Part shown: positions 36,152-47,756 of the stretch, in pieces
Numbering within the stretch: the first letter of the stretch is position 1
How the letters are laid out: each line of letters starts with the position of its first letter
Assembly (NCBI RefSeq): GCF_021134715.1
Contig: NC_060022.1
Span: 1,307,001 to 1,371,000 of the forward strand
Length of the DNA stretch: 64,000 nt
Direction of reading: 5' to 3'
DNA from: Daphnia pulex
Lineage: Eukaryota > Arthropoda > Branchiopoda > Diplostraca > Daphniidae
The notes under the pieces: generated by a model
Told to the model about the DNA's origin: nothing
The model's input: only the letters and a program-made list of their open reading frames with translations
The model's database searches: none
Translations under genes and position numbers: made by a program

Positions 36152-38378
36152 ATGTCGATTCTTTTACTAATTATTTTACTAACGCCGGTGATCTCTTTGA
36201 ACTGGGTGTCGGAACCGCGCCGCACTTCAACTGGACTGAACGGTGTCCAATTAACATTTGCTGTCAATCACGTGAGTCAATAAACAGGTCCTACTTCGCT
36301 ACGTCAACTGATATCTGCCTTCACACTCGCTTCAATGTTAAATTGCGTTACAATATTTTATAGTATGCGCTCAAAAATAATTACATACTTGTGTTAATTC
36401 CTTTAAAAAAACCAACACATAGAATCCTCCCTATGACACGCTTATCCTTCGACCCGACGGAAACTACACTCACACTGGCTCCGGACCAATATGGCAGGCA
36501 TGGCTAGCGAGAAAACTGAATTTCACGTATGATTTCTTTAAAACTAATTATTTTGTATACACAACAAACTTTCACTAATTTTCATTATAACAAAAAAATT
36601 GCGTGAGAACAGCATTTCGTACCGGTACGTGATGATCAATCAAATGATAATCGATAAATTCGGAGGGTCAGCCCTCGAGTATTCTGTTAACCTAGTAATG
36701 AACAAAGTAAGATAATCAGATTATACCTATTTTCTAGAATCAACTGTCTGTGTTTAAGCGACGAATCTTGGTTACACAATTTTTGATGTAATTCTCTTGT
36801 TCTACTATAATTATTTTTGACTATACAGGAAGCGGATGCATTAGTGAGCGGTTTGGTGGCCTCTCCGGAGAGGAAGAAGAAAATGGATTTTTCTTACTTC
36901 ATTTGGACAGAGCTGTACTCTATGGTGGTGCCTCGAGCTGAAGAAGAGTCTCGCCTTTTGGCTTTTATTCGGCCATTTCAGTCAATAGTACAACACATTT
37001 CGATTTCTCACTAAGAAAGCGACGCTTAAATTGATTTTACTGGTCATTTCTATTTTCGAAAACTTTTGGTTTCCAAAGGTTTGGCTACTTATTTTAATTT
37101 CCATGTTCGCAATGGTGTTCACGATGAGCTTGTTTTCGAGGGCTTATCTGAAATCTAACAATCCAGATCGGCCGGTAACAAAACAAAATCCAGTAACGAT
37201 GACGTTATTCGACTACGCAAGTTATTATTCCATGTACATCACGAACACGGTGACAAATCAAGTTAAATATTCATTCGAATTTACATTTATCATTAGACAT
37301 GTCATCTATAGCCTAATTCATCTCAGGTTTCAGGCTATATTAGCGCTGTTGAAATGTTCATTTTCTTTGATACATTATTTTAACAGGGGGTAACATTGCT
37401 GTTAGTCATTTCTCGTTCCGGATTCTTGTCGGCGGGTGGCTATTGGTGGCAACGGTATTAGTCAACAGCTATTCAGGCACCATCGTTTCCTCTTTGACCG
37501 TTCCCAAGATGAAACCGCAGATCAACACATTTGAGGATGTGGCCGCTAGCAACGACGTGAGCCTTATCATCAAACCGGATGTGATTATCGGACAACAAAT
37601 GTTGGTAATTCGTTTTTGAATAATATCAAAACACAGCTACTATGGTTATGGGCCTAACATTTGAAAATGAAGATGCTGATGAACTCAGGCTTATGGTGAT
37701 CTTAAATTCCAGGCAGCAAAATCAGGCGCTCTAAAGACGCTGGCTGACCAGGCTCGACGCTACCCAGCAGATCTTTTGCTCAAGGATCAGGCCACAACTG
37801 ATATTCAATTGGGAACTGGGCGTTACGCTTATGCCTGGGTAATTATTTGAGGATACAATATTGAAAAACTGAAAGACTTAGATTTTTTTTAAATATTACA
37901 GATTCAATCGTACTGCAAATTCTTTATCGCCCGCCAATTAAAAAAAGACGGCAACATCTGCCGTTTTCAAATGAGCGATCCCCTACCATTTCAAGCTGCA
38001 TTTTTCTCGATTGTCCTTCAAAAAGACAGCAAATACAACTCGGCATTTAATGACGCGTAGGTTATAAGAACATTTTGTAGTGTAAATAGTTTAACGTAAC
38101 TGCAGTATTTTTTTTTTAACTATTGCTTTAGTTTGATGTTACTGTGGGAAAGCGGACAACTTCCGTTCTGGGTGAAAAATGACGTTCCACCGGCGCGAAA
38201 ATGTTTCGCCCAATCAAATCCACGCAGGAATTTGTCTCGACAAGTGCCAATTCAACTCAAGGACTTGATGAGTGCTTTCTTCATTTTGGGCATAGGTCTA
38301 GGACTTTCGACGTTGGCTTTTCTCAGCGAAAAAATCAATCATTTTAAAACTAGACGATCAGCAGTAATCTCTTGTTAA
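36152..38378 (+). CDS. Ionotropic receptor C, 9 exons, with a damaged intron-5 donor
   Basis: Same plan as A and B; 468 residues if intron 5 is removed at the usual place. Exons: 36152-36271, 36423-36526, 36613-36706, 36829-36987, 37079-37262, 37387-37604, 37713-37838, 37902-38056, 38132-38378. [11 protein letters not shown] keeps the binding-site arginine; M3 is [20 protein letters not shown] and M4 [20 protein letters not shown]. The donor after exon 5 reads AATCAAG|TTAAAT where A and B read CAAG|GTAAA, so the GT is lost by a G-to-T change. The nearby GT (CAA|GTTAAA) is in the wrong phase. Intron retention reaches a stop at 37,391-37,393, before M3. All other exons are intact, so this is either a very young pseudogene, an allele, or uses a non-standard donor. 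Confidence 0.8.
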
Positions 38379-38639
38379 TAGCAAGTGTGGTTAATTTAAA
38401 AAAAAGAAAACAAGAATTGGTACCAAGTCCAAATAAAATGTTATCACCCCCCACCCCCCTTTAATCACTCATATTCTCTTTTCACGGTTTGAGGGCGTTT
38501 TCCTTTATGTTTCTCACCACCTTTTCACCACCACTTTCTTGTGGCGTTAAAAAAAAAACACTTTGTCAGTTTAGTTCGAAAAAATAATTCTAAAAATCCC
38601 TACGGCAATCATCTTTTTTCCTAAACTTACGACACATAC

Positions 38640-38800
38640 TAGAAAGAATCTTTTTCAAACAGCAAATTTAGGCGTTCTCAAGACACTGATTAACGAGGCT
38701 CAGCGCCACCCAGCGCAGACGTTTTGCTCAGAGCATCAGGATTGAAATCAAGATTGGGAAACTGGGCGTTACACTTATGCTTGGATAACTATTTCACTTA
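38640..38800 (+). pseudogene. Relic of receptor exon 7
   Basis: GVLKTLINEAQRHPAQT and, after frame damage, GRYTYAW match the exon-7 text [14 protein letters not shown]...GRYAYAF of the intact receptors. An in-frame stop and a shift break it. It lies between receptor C and R unit 2. Confidence 0.75.
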
Positions 38801-38864
38801 CGATAGATAATAAATGCTTAAATATCTTCCTGAAATCGTTGTTATTCAATCGTGTACAACCAAG

Positions 38865-40190
38865 AAGAGCCGGTGTGGCGGCAAGGCCCTCTCGGTGAAA
38901 AAAAAATTGCTCAAGTTGCACTTTGCTTCAAATATTTCTGAATTTGATTGTTTACCCACAGACAAAATTGTGAGGTAAAAAAAAACAGGCCTGATCTACA
39001 GTGGTTCTACACGTGAGCTATTTAATGTACCCTGACTGAGAAAAACAAAAAAGGGCAAGGGAAAACAGTTTCAGCCGATTCATCGATTTAAAATCAACGC
39101 CACCTTGTCAAAATAGTCAAAAAGGAAGAATAGAGATGGATTTGTCCTACCTTTAAGCCTGGGACATCCACAGCCAGGCATCCACAGGTGCTCCATCCAT
39201 CCGCTGATAAATTGAATCCAGCAGGCAGGATAGGACAAAGGGAGTCCTCGTGAATACCCCCACACTCGCATGGGCGTACACGAGGACATTGAAAATTTGA
39301 AAGAAAGGGGAAAAATTGAAGAGATCCTTAACTCGGCCGACACTGGAAGTTTCTCCAATTAAACGGGATTATCTAAATAAAAAATTTCAACGATGAGTTG
39401 CGAAAATATTTTATACAGAAACAATAACAAGCAAGGAAAAGTTGAAAATAAGACAGTTGTAAACCAGGGGTATACTCCAATTGTTAAAAAAAAACAGGAG
39501 AATTGAAGGCTTTCACATAATACTCTGCATTTATGCAAGTCATGAATCATTTTAAAAATCTGGCATGTTACATGCAGGTTAATAAAAGTAGCGAAAATTA
39601 TTACCTAAGTGATGATACTGTGATTGTTGCTGATGACAGGAGGTCATCAGTTAAAGGAGGTCCAGCACCACCAGCAGGCTCAGGCACTCAAATCTGCAAC
39701 AGAGGAAAAGCGAAAAAATTACATGCATTGTTGAGTGCAAACAAACAAACTGCCATGAATCGAGAAGGGGATAAATCAGGAAGTAACAATTCACAAACAT
39801 GTTCCAAGTTTAACTCTTCTATTTAAGCTTCCATAGTGATCCCATTTTTATTCTTAGTATTTACCTGCCAAACAGCATGGAGTGGAGAGCATGGAAACCT
39901 GGAAAGCTGCGACACTAAAGTTGACATGACGATGACCACATTTTTGTAATTTTATTTTCGTGCATCTACGTCCAGAGCCATCCAAGTTATTGTTCCGTTT
40001 TTAATTGAAATCTTAGTCTCCTTTTCAAAACTTGTAGCCTAGTATCAACTATCATGCTGGTGTACTTGTAAACCAAAAAGAAAGCAGTCGACCCTAATCG
40101 TCTAATCAGCAATACTTAGATATCGATTAGAATTTATTAAAAATCGACCCTCCCCCAGTCCCCCCTTATTCCCTTAAATCCAAAACGGAA
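38865..40190 (-). repeat. R unit, copy 2 (about 1.33 kb)
   Basis: Shares with copy 1 the GCCGGTGTGGCGGC left end, TTGTGAGGTA, CAGGATAGG, GTCCTCGTGAATACCCCCACA, AACGGGAT and the TTTACCTGCCAAACAGCATGGAGT site near 39,860. The right end is cut at about CCAAAACGG, so it lacks the last roughly 100 bp present in copies 1 and 3. Same orientation as the others. Confidence 0.83.
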
Positions 40191-40710
40191 AATAATTTGA
40201 TTCCTCTTATTGTTGATTGGCTTTTAAAAATCTAGGAAGTTTTTCTTGGATTGCCAAAACAGTCTATTCAGTATTCACCGCTATCTATTCACCTCTACCG
40301 TTTATAAATACGAAATGGTTCACTACACTCGATAACAAAAAATGTAATATTAACTCCCTCTAATAACGTACAAGGACCTAGTTTACTCTTTAGAGTGCAT
40401 ATTATCCAATCAGCTTTTTAAGCAAGGTGTCTGAACAAAAAGCGCACAAATTGTACTTCAAATTTTATAAAACGTAATAAAACAAAGTCGGGTGTAGCGA
40501 GATTGGTCAATGCTGGGTCAATGGGGCAATCAGCAAGAGGGAATTGAGGGAAGGAATGTTTCATGTTGTAAATATCATAATAACCTGTCACACAGATTTT
40601 TTTGCACCGCTAAAATAAAGCGCAATAAATATAGTCGTATTATAGATTAACTAAATCATGAAACAAGGTTTGCATTAAGTTCGTTGAAACATGAACGAAA
40701 ATGATGGCAA
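40191..40710. other. Intergenic, 3' side of receptor D
   Basis: AT-rich, no exon recognised. Confidence 0.5.
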
Positions 40711-42908
40711 TCAAATTCTATTGTTTTGTGTCGCTGTTGACTTCGCAAGAGATATGAATCGAATCATGTTCTCCACGAGAAAGAAGAATGTTGCTAGACC
40801 GACGCCGACGCCCAAAATGAAAAAAGCTCCGGCCAGATCATCCAATCCAATAGGTTTGGGGATGGCGGTTCTCCGTAGTTTGGTTTTCTCGAAACATTTC
40901 GGCGCTCGCGGCATGCTGTTTTTCACCCAATATTCAGGAAGTCCGGTTTCCCAGAGTTCCATCAAACTGTCAAATAATAAAATAATAAATCAAATCAAAC
41001 ATAGAAATAAATATCTCATCTAATGTGCTTAGGAAGAAGAATTTTTTAAAATATAAGTTTAACTTACGCGTATTTAAAAATCGGCGTGTACTTGCTGTTC
41101 TTTTGCAATGGCATAGAATAAAACATGGTCATTGAATAAGGGTCAGATGTTTTGAAACGACACTTGCCATTCTCCTGGAACTGACTAGCGATGAAGCTGT
41201 TGGAAAACGATTGGGACTGAAATAATAATCCACACACACACACGCACAAATTTGTAGTTTAGGTTTTCGTGGTGATTCTTATAAAAAAAAATCTTCTTAC
41301 ATTTCCAAAGGCATATCGCTCAGTTTTCAAGCGAACGGTCGCTTCCTCTATGCTGTTTAATATTCGATCAGGATGTGCGCGAATATCATCGCCAAGAATC
41401 TTCTGTGCACCGCGTGTAGCTTCCTGAAATTAAATTTGAGCAATAAAAGAACAGCTGTATCGTAACATTTTAAAAAAATATAACGATAAAAAAACTTACC
41501 AGTATTTGCTTTTTGGTCATGGTGTCAGCTAAAATAATGAGTTCGACGTCTTCGCTTGCGACCAAATCTTCGAACGTGTTGATGGGTGGTTTCATATTCG
41601 GGATTGTTAGGTAAGAAATGACGGTACCCGAGTAACTGTTGACCAAGACCGTGGCGACCAGTATCCAAACTCCGACGAGTATCCGGAAGGAGAGACGACG
41701 AAGAGGAATTGCATTTCCTTCAGGAAAAATACGGACCAATTTTTAAAAAAATACATAGACAACATGGTCCACGGAATTAGATTAATATTATATCGATTAG
41801 CGATTTGTATATCTATAGTGCGAGCGATAAGTAATTATTTAATGCTATTTGGTAATTTTCTTTTTTCACCTTGGTTTGTCATGGTGTTGATTATGTACAT
41901 CAAGTAATATGTGAACCAACCATTTATCGTACATTTTCTAGCAATGCAGACGGAAGTTTCAGGACTTAAAAAAAAATTGCAATAAATTTCCGAAAAGAGT
42001 GCCATTAAGACAACCATTATGAAACCGGCAATAAAGATGAGCAGCCATACCTGTGTGTGACATATATAAAGAATAATTCATAGCGTTGGCAAACAGACCT
42101 GGCCACAAAGTGAATTATTACCGTGGACTGAAACGGGTGAACAAATGCAAAAATTCGATGCTCTTCTCCAGGGAGAGGAACTACCATGGCTAGCGATTCA
42201 GCCCACATGAAAATGGCAAAATCGGTCGTTTTCATTCTTTCTGAAGAAGCAATAATAAATCTAGATGATCTGTCGAATTTCTGCTTTTTAAAAATTTTCA
42301 AATGAATAGAATTCTTCACTGATTATACGTTACGCAAAATTGAACTTCACCTTGTCCTGGACAACTTTTAGAACGAGAGCGATGTCGCCCAAATTGCCAT
42401 ACTGAGATTTTGTTATTTCGTTAGGCAGATAATCATAAGAAATCCTGCCGTGTTAAAAAAAATAATAATAATTTAAAAAAAACGATAGGAACTTCCGTTA
42501 TTAATTTAAAAAAAAAAGGCATTTCAAGTTGAGCGTACGTAAAGTTGAGCTTTTCTGCGAGCCAGGCGAAATACAACGGGGTACTACCGATGTCTGTGTA
42601 GTTCCCGTTAGGCATCAAAGTCAGTATGTTATGAGGCGGAAACTGTACCAATAATAAACAAACAAAACGAATGGAAAGTAAGTAGGCCGCACAATGTACA
42701 TAACAATTAAAGAAGACGAGTAATGCAAACTAAAAGGCTAATAATGGTGCGGAATTCGACTTACATGAGTAGCAGCAAATTTCAGAGGAATGCCGTTGAG
42801 GTTGGCCGATTTTTCATAACGGGAAGCAGGTAATGAAGAACAAACAGCCGCCAAAGAACAAGAAATGCCTAGCACAATCAGCAAAATCATCGCATGTCGA
42901 AACGGCAT
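40711..42908 (-). CDS. Ionotropic receptor D, 9 exons, opposite strand
   Basis: More diverged member, 475 residues. Exons on minus: 42908-42765, 42642-42539, 42444-42351, 42280-42122, 42050-41870, 41717-41500, 41423-41301, 41216-41068, 40966-40711. Exon 4 could begin three bases earlier, at 42283. Intron positions and phases equal those of A-C. Residues include [29 protein letters not shown] (binding-site arginine kept, but DFS is now DFA), [19 protein letters not shown] (M1), [20 protein letters not shown] (M3) and [20 protein letters not shown] (M4). A 5' UTR intron is likely: donor near 43,065 and acceptor near 42,920. It is convergent with receptor C. Confidence 0.89.
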
Positions 42909-43104
42909 TGTTGAGCTCACCTGAAAATTCGACTCAAATAAAATTCAAATATTAAGAGTTTGCAATCTTCGCACACAAAGATAACGGTAGTATTATTCTA
43001 AATGTGTGATAAAAATTGAGTTATGAAGTACTGGCGAGAGAGTTGTGTAATAAAGGAACACCTTTCACCTGGTAATAGTCAGCGTAGTGAGTGCAGTTCG
43101 TCCC

Positions 43105-43122
43105 CTGAGATTGGGTTTTATA
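43105..43122 (-). promoter_or_regulatory. TATA box of receptor D
   Basis: TATAAAACCCAATCT on minus. It matches the first half of the shared receptor promoter module, then diverges where A and B have TTTGAAAT. Confidence 0.65.
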
Positions 43123-43944
43123 GTGAACTGGAAGCGCAACACCGGGCGTATTTGTGATACAAAATTTTATTATTCGGTGGACCTATCAGATGCACCCCAC
43201 TTGATTGTTTATTTGCTAAGTATTTTTTTTTATTGTGTGAACACTGATACATGTATCTTCGAATTTCAATGAACTTAGCTCATCAAAATTCGTTGAACCA
43301 TGAATAGAATTAATTTAAATCAAGTGTTAATCGAGAAGAAAAACAGTACTTGGAAATGTCACCTCTGCCCTGATTTAACATTCATGAGCGGACTCGAGCG
43401 GACCTTACTCTAAAACCTGCTGCAAGAATAGATTATACCAGCGCGCTTTCATTCGTGATTCGATTGATTAAACCGAGGTATTTGTTTTTAAAACACAATA
43501 AAGGCCCTGATTGTTTTCTTATTCATTCATGGAAAGGTATCGAATTTAACTAATTCCATTTCACATAGTCTGTGCTTTCTCGTGAAAATCTATACGACTC
43601 CAGCGCTTTCTATGCACTGGTAAGTTGACGTAATCGAAACTATAAGATTGTCCAATTTCCGAAAATCGAACTTCCAGAAATCGAGTTCCCAGACGAAGTC
43701 ACACGCATCTGTCTAGACATTTTATTCATTTCCTTGTATAGAACACAAGTACCAGCTCCGTTATTCAAGTATGTATTATTTTTTTGATTGAAGCGCACTA
43801 GAGATTCTTGGATACTATGCCAACACAAACTAGAATTGTGGAATTGAAATTGATTTAACATATGGATGGCTAACACAAAAAGAATTCAACGTTCAAATTT
43901 TCACAAGTTTCTTTAGTAACTCCTGTCCTTGAAACACTAAAACA

Positions 43945-44290
43945 TTAAATATTCTCTAATAGAAAGACGCAGGTTCCTAAGCTGAAGCCGATCCCTAAAG
44001 TCAAGAATGCACCTGAAAAGTCATTCAACTGAATGGGTATACTTTGCTCGAGGTTTGAAGCTAATGCTAATTTGAAGTCAATTTACAGACTACTGTTTGC
44101 CCGTGAGTTAAATCAGCCAGAGCTACAAATTCGGCTCTGTAAAATCACAGGTCTACGTCCTTTAACACGCCGTCTCACTGGATTGTACGACATTATGCAA
44201 CTTTTTCAAAAACAATAGTAGTATTGATAGCACAAAGTTTACTTACCTGCTCAGGCTGGTGCTGCTAAATTTCAGTGTAGGACGTTCAAC
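43945..44290 (-). pseudogene. Receptor relic, minus strand
   Basis: On minus, 44,035-43,950 reads IQLNDFSGAFLTLGIGFSLG and then TCVFLLENI before a stop, an eroded M4 exon like that of receptor D. Above it, near 44,240-44,290, RPTLKFSSTS followed by a GTAAGT donor resembles the end of exon 1 (IPLKFAATH). The middle exons are gone. The orientation and position suggest a decayed tandem copy of receptor D. Confidence 0.65.
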
Positions 44291-44299
44291 TCCAGTGGC

Positions 44300-45515
44300 G
44301 TGTGGAACTGGCACTCAGTGGGAGAAAACAAAAATAGAATGTAGAATTTTCTCAGTTGTAGGTAAGCCGTAGTGAGCACGAGAATACGCACAGCTTAACG
44401 TTCCAAACACGAGAAAATGGACATTTTCTAAAAGTTAAAAAATGCATCGAACTTCGGTTTAGCTGTCCACAACTTTTTCACTTTAAGCCACACACAGTCG
44501 TGTCAGTCGAATGCCAAGTTTGGGCAACAGAGTGCATAAGGGAAAACAGAAAAGTTTGCAGATCAATAAACTTCTATACTGTACTTTGCGACATTATCCT
44601 CTAACTTGCGTTTTTAAACATTTAAAGATTGACGATCGAATTACTCAGACTCGGTGAGGGTAAACCATTCTTATTCTTGCAAGATCAACTCGATAGAAAC
44701 TGCACACATTTCAATAGATGCTGCTTACCCAACTGACAACTGTGAGCCAGTTGTTGAAGACGTATGCAGTACGACATGCGTGATGACTTGTTTTGCATGC
44801 AACCGTGTGGAGAAACCGTGTTACAGATTAACATACAAGATTAGCGAGCTCCCCACTTATTAAGCTAACGCTGTGCCTGCACTAGTTGGCAATAGACCAA
44901 AGTAAGTACTTCAATTCGGAATGTTAAGCATGTATATGTTTGTACTAATAAGAAGTGGAATTTGATCAGCTCTAAACAAACAACTTTTAAGAAAAATGTT
45001 TTTGACTTGTAGCCTAAGTTACAGGTTGTGTTGCCTATGGCAACATTCTGTGGGGAAATTTTTTTGTTGAGATGTCGCGATAGACGGAGGAATTTTCATT
45101 CGTCACTCCAGTTGTAACTTGATTTCCAGATTTCCAAAATAATCCAGTGCATTTATCAAAGCGAAAACATTTTTCTGAAGTCTGACAAGCCTGAAGAATG
45201 GAGCACTCTTCGGCGCTCTTTTTCTGTTAAATAACCGATGACCAAGGTGAATCAACTCAGGTGACCTCGTGATATAAAAGGCTATTGTAATACCATTTAT
45301 AGGCTGCAAGGCATCAACTGCGTAAAACTGAAAATGTGCATTATTAAAAAAGGCTTCTTATCATCTACTTATAGAGTTGGATTCCTCAAGAAACAAATTT
45401 TCCGTTTTAGTAAGACGCCATAGAAATTTTAAAAAATTAAAATAAAAACGTGTTTGTACACGCACCGGCTTGAAGATACCAGTAGTCTACGCCCTAGGTT
45501 TGGTTGAATTTCAAA
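44300..45515. other. Intergenic between receptor relic and small secreted gene
   Basis: Two open frames here (44,654-44,863 plus; 45,103-45,309 minus) have no recognised family and no firm gene structure. Nothing else seen. Confidence 0.4.
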
Positions 45516-45520
45516 TCAGG

Positions 45521-45528
45521 TATAAATA
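45521..45528 (+). promoter_or_regulatory. TATA box of the small secreted protein gene
   Basis: TATAAATA 71 bp upstream of the start codon. Confidence 0.75.
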
Positions 45529-45591
45529 CGACACCGGTCACCTTCGTCACACCCAGAACTAGACGAGTCAGTGCCAAGCTCAGGAATTACC

Positions 45592-45982
45592 ATGAATCTC
45601 TCTGTAAGTAATAAACCCTATGTTGCAGTAAATCAACTTATTTCATCTTAATTTATTTCTCTTAATTTAATTCATTAAGATCGTTTTTTCGCTGCTCGTC
45701 TCCTCTGCATTTGCAGCTCCCTACTCATCTCATACGGCACCTGAAAATAATTACCTAATGAATTATTACTATCGCTACCCAGCTGCTGAGTACAAAGATG
45801 TCCAAAGTCGAAACATTCAATTGATAGCAGCTCTGTATGAAATAAAAAAGGCCGCCCTGTTGGGACTCTCCAATGTCCAGTTGTATTACACAGCCGCAAA
45901 ATGGAATTTCATCCTTTGTCTACTTGATTCTTCGTGTCCGACCGTAGTATTCCCTCCCACAGACCCCTTTGCTGGTCGCTAA
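45592..45982 (+). CDS. Small secreted protein of unknown function, 2 exons
   Basis: 104 residues from exons 45592-45603 and 45680-45982, joined at a GTAAGT donor and an AG acceptor in phase. The short first exon (Met-Asn-Leu-Ser) plus IVFSLLVSSAFAAP make a signal peptide. The mature part begins with a Tyr/Asn-rich stretch (NNYLMNYYYRYPAAEY), continues with a likely helix (IQLIAALYEIKKAALLGL) and has two cysteines near the end (CLLDSSC) that could form one disulphide. Family not recognised. TATA box, tiny first exon and secretion are like cuticle or hemolymph protein genes, but no chitin-binding motif is present. Confidence 0.75.
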
Positions 45983-45999
45983 AATAATTGGCTTAAAAA

Positions 46000-46420
46000 T
46001 GACATTCAATTCATTTATTCCCATTTTTAAAAAGAATTGTATGTGGATATATTAACGGTAATATTAGACTCGAATTTTCACATGTGTAGTATTCCATCTT
46101 GTGAGCACCTTTCATTGTTTCTAGAGCACAAATACGTTTGTTAATATATAAAATCAATAGATCTGATTTCACTTCAAAGAAATAATATACTTGATTGTTT
46201 TACCGTGTCGAAAATAAAATTCCAGAAGAGACTTTGTAAAACCACGAGCGAAGTCCGAGAAAAAGCAGAAGTCGACAATACATGTAGGCTATACAGTAGA
46301 GTGCATTGCACTCAAAAGTTGAAGGAATTCGATCTGTCCAGGACCATACATACATTAACCGTATAGCCATATCTATCCATTGTAGGACAACAGCATTGCT
46401 GCAAGAGAAGCCTTCCGTCC
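46000..46420. other. Intergenic
   Basis: AT-rich; no exon seen. Confidence 0.45.
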
Positions 46421-46427
46421 CTAGGCC

Positions 46428-46708
46428 AGAGCTATAGACTCCTGGTTGCTTCACGGCTGTGTTGGCTTCCCTATCCCGGTTTCAGGGTATAAGTAAGCCG
46501 ATTTGTAAACTTTAAAAAGCGCCTCTAGTGAGTGTGTCAGCTACAACGTCCAGCTATTTTTGAGAGCCTAGATGGCTCTTTTTAAAGTTTCCACTTCACA
46601 ATTCTGACAGGCTCCGCCCTAAAATCTCTGAAAATCGGCTTACTGTTACCCTGAAACCGGGATAGGGAAGCCAACACAGCCGTGAAGCAACCAGGAGTCT
46701 ATAGCTCT
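46428..46708. repeat. Foldback (MITE-like) element with 77 bp arms
   Basis: Arm one 46,428-46,504 and arm two 46,632-46,708 are almost perfect reverse complements: AGAGCTATAGACTCCTGGTT at one end pairs with its complement at the other. The main difference is GTATAAGTAAG versus GTAACAGTAAG. In the 127 bp loop a second pair, AAACTTTAAAAAG and CTTTTTAAAGTTT, forms an inner stem. High arm identity suggests recent origin. Confidence 0.88.
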
Positions 46709-47194
46709 GATAAGGCCTTTATAAAAGATCGGCATTTAAAATATGAATTAAGGCTGCCTTTGAAATTTGTGCATTTTACAAAAATGGCCGGTCAGAGACA
46801 CCGCAGTTCAAATTGATTTTTTAAGGAATCTAAAACTTTTTAACTCTTTGAACACTGGAATCTTTCTTAAGCATGCTAAAAATGACGGTTCGAGGTGAGG
46901 AGAGGGAAGCTGGTTACCTCTGATAACAAAACCTGTTTAGCAGCCGGCCGTCGCTTCTTCTCTTTGAAAAGGAAGATCGAGGTGAATTAATTCTGGTAAC
47001 CAAGAAAACTGCCACAAAGGCATTCCGTTCAAGACAAAAAGAAACTGTGCACAACTAAACTGTAAGTCGTTTGAATTATTGTTTCAATTCTCTTGCTTTC
47101 GATGACAAAAATCTTCTCTCTATGCACCGATGCTCCGCCCCCTTCTCTCGAGCTCCTTTCGTGCACACACAAACGCGCAAGCTGCAAGGATCGT

Positions 47195-47705
47195 CAAGGG
47201 CAAGCCATAACACGTGTTAGCCATTAAGTGTCTGCCGACCCCGTAGACAACCCCGTAGCGAATGAGATTGTCGGAATTTGTCTAAATGTTTACGTCTCGC
47301 GCGTCCGCCCGCTTGTGCGTCTGTTTAGTACTCAACTTTGTTTATATTACTTTGTGGTTGGAAAGATCTAAACGTGTCCAACGACGGTCCCCTGCGCAGT
47401 TGTGAGACTGACGAGCTCTGGACGAGCTCTCGTCGAATTTTGAAATTCGTCAAGGGCAGAGCATAATATATATGTCAAGGGCGTAGCCCTATCAACATAT
47501 CAAGTGTCTGCCGAAACATTTTGATTTTAACAACCCCGTAGCGAATGAGATTGTCGGAAATTGTCTAGACATTTACGTCTGGCGTCCGCTCACGCTTGAG
47601 CGTCTGTTTATTGCTCAAGGATGTGAAAGTGTCCAACGACGATCTCCTGCGCAGTTGTGAGACTGAACTCTGGACGTTCTCGTCGAACTTTGAAATTCTC
47701 TTCCC
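47195..47705 (+). repeat. Diverged tandem duplication, period about 283 bp
   Basis: Two copies share TCAAGGGC, AAGTGTCTGCCGA, ACAACCCCGTAGCGAATGAG followed by ATTGTCGGA, TTTACGTCT, GTCCAACGACG, CCTGCGCAGTTGTGAGACTG and TTTGAAATTC. CCCCGTAGCG occurs at 47,251 and 47,534. The pair ends about 50 bp before the likely 5' UTR donor of the next gene, so it may be a duplicated promoter region. Confidence 0.85.
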
Positions 47706-47756
47706 TTTATTTTCCTGGTGCAACATAACATTTCTTACACCAAGTTTACAAGTCAG

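Noticed and set aside
37031-37393. 120-residue receptor frame read as a separate gene
   Set aside because: It is exon 5 of receptor C plus flanking intron, opened by the damaged donor.
44654-44863. Cysteine-containing 69-residue open frame
   Set aside because: No signal peptide, promoter or splice context; cysteine spacing matches no family I recognise.
45103-45309. 68-residue open frame on minus
   Set aside because: A possible acceptor precedes it, but there is no recognisable domain or upstream exon.
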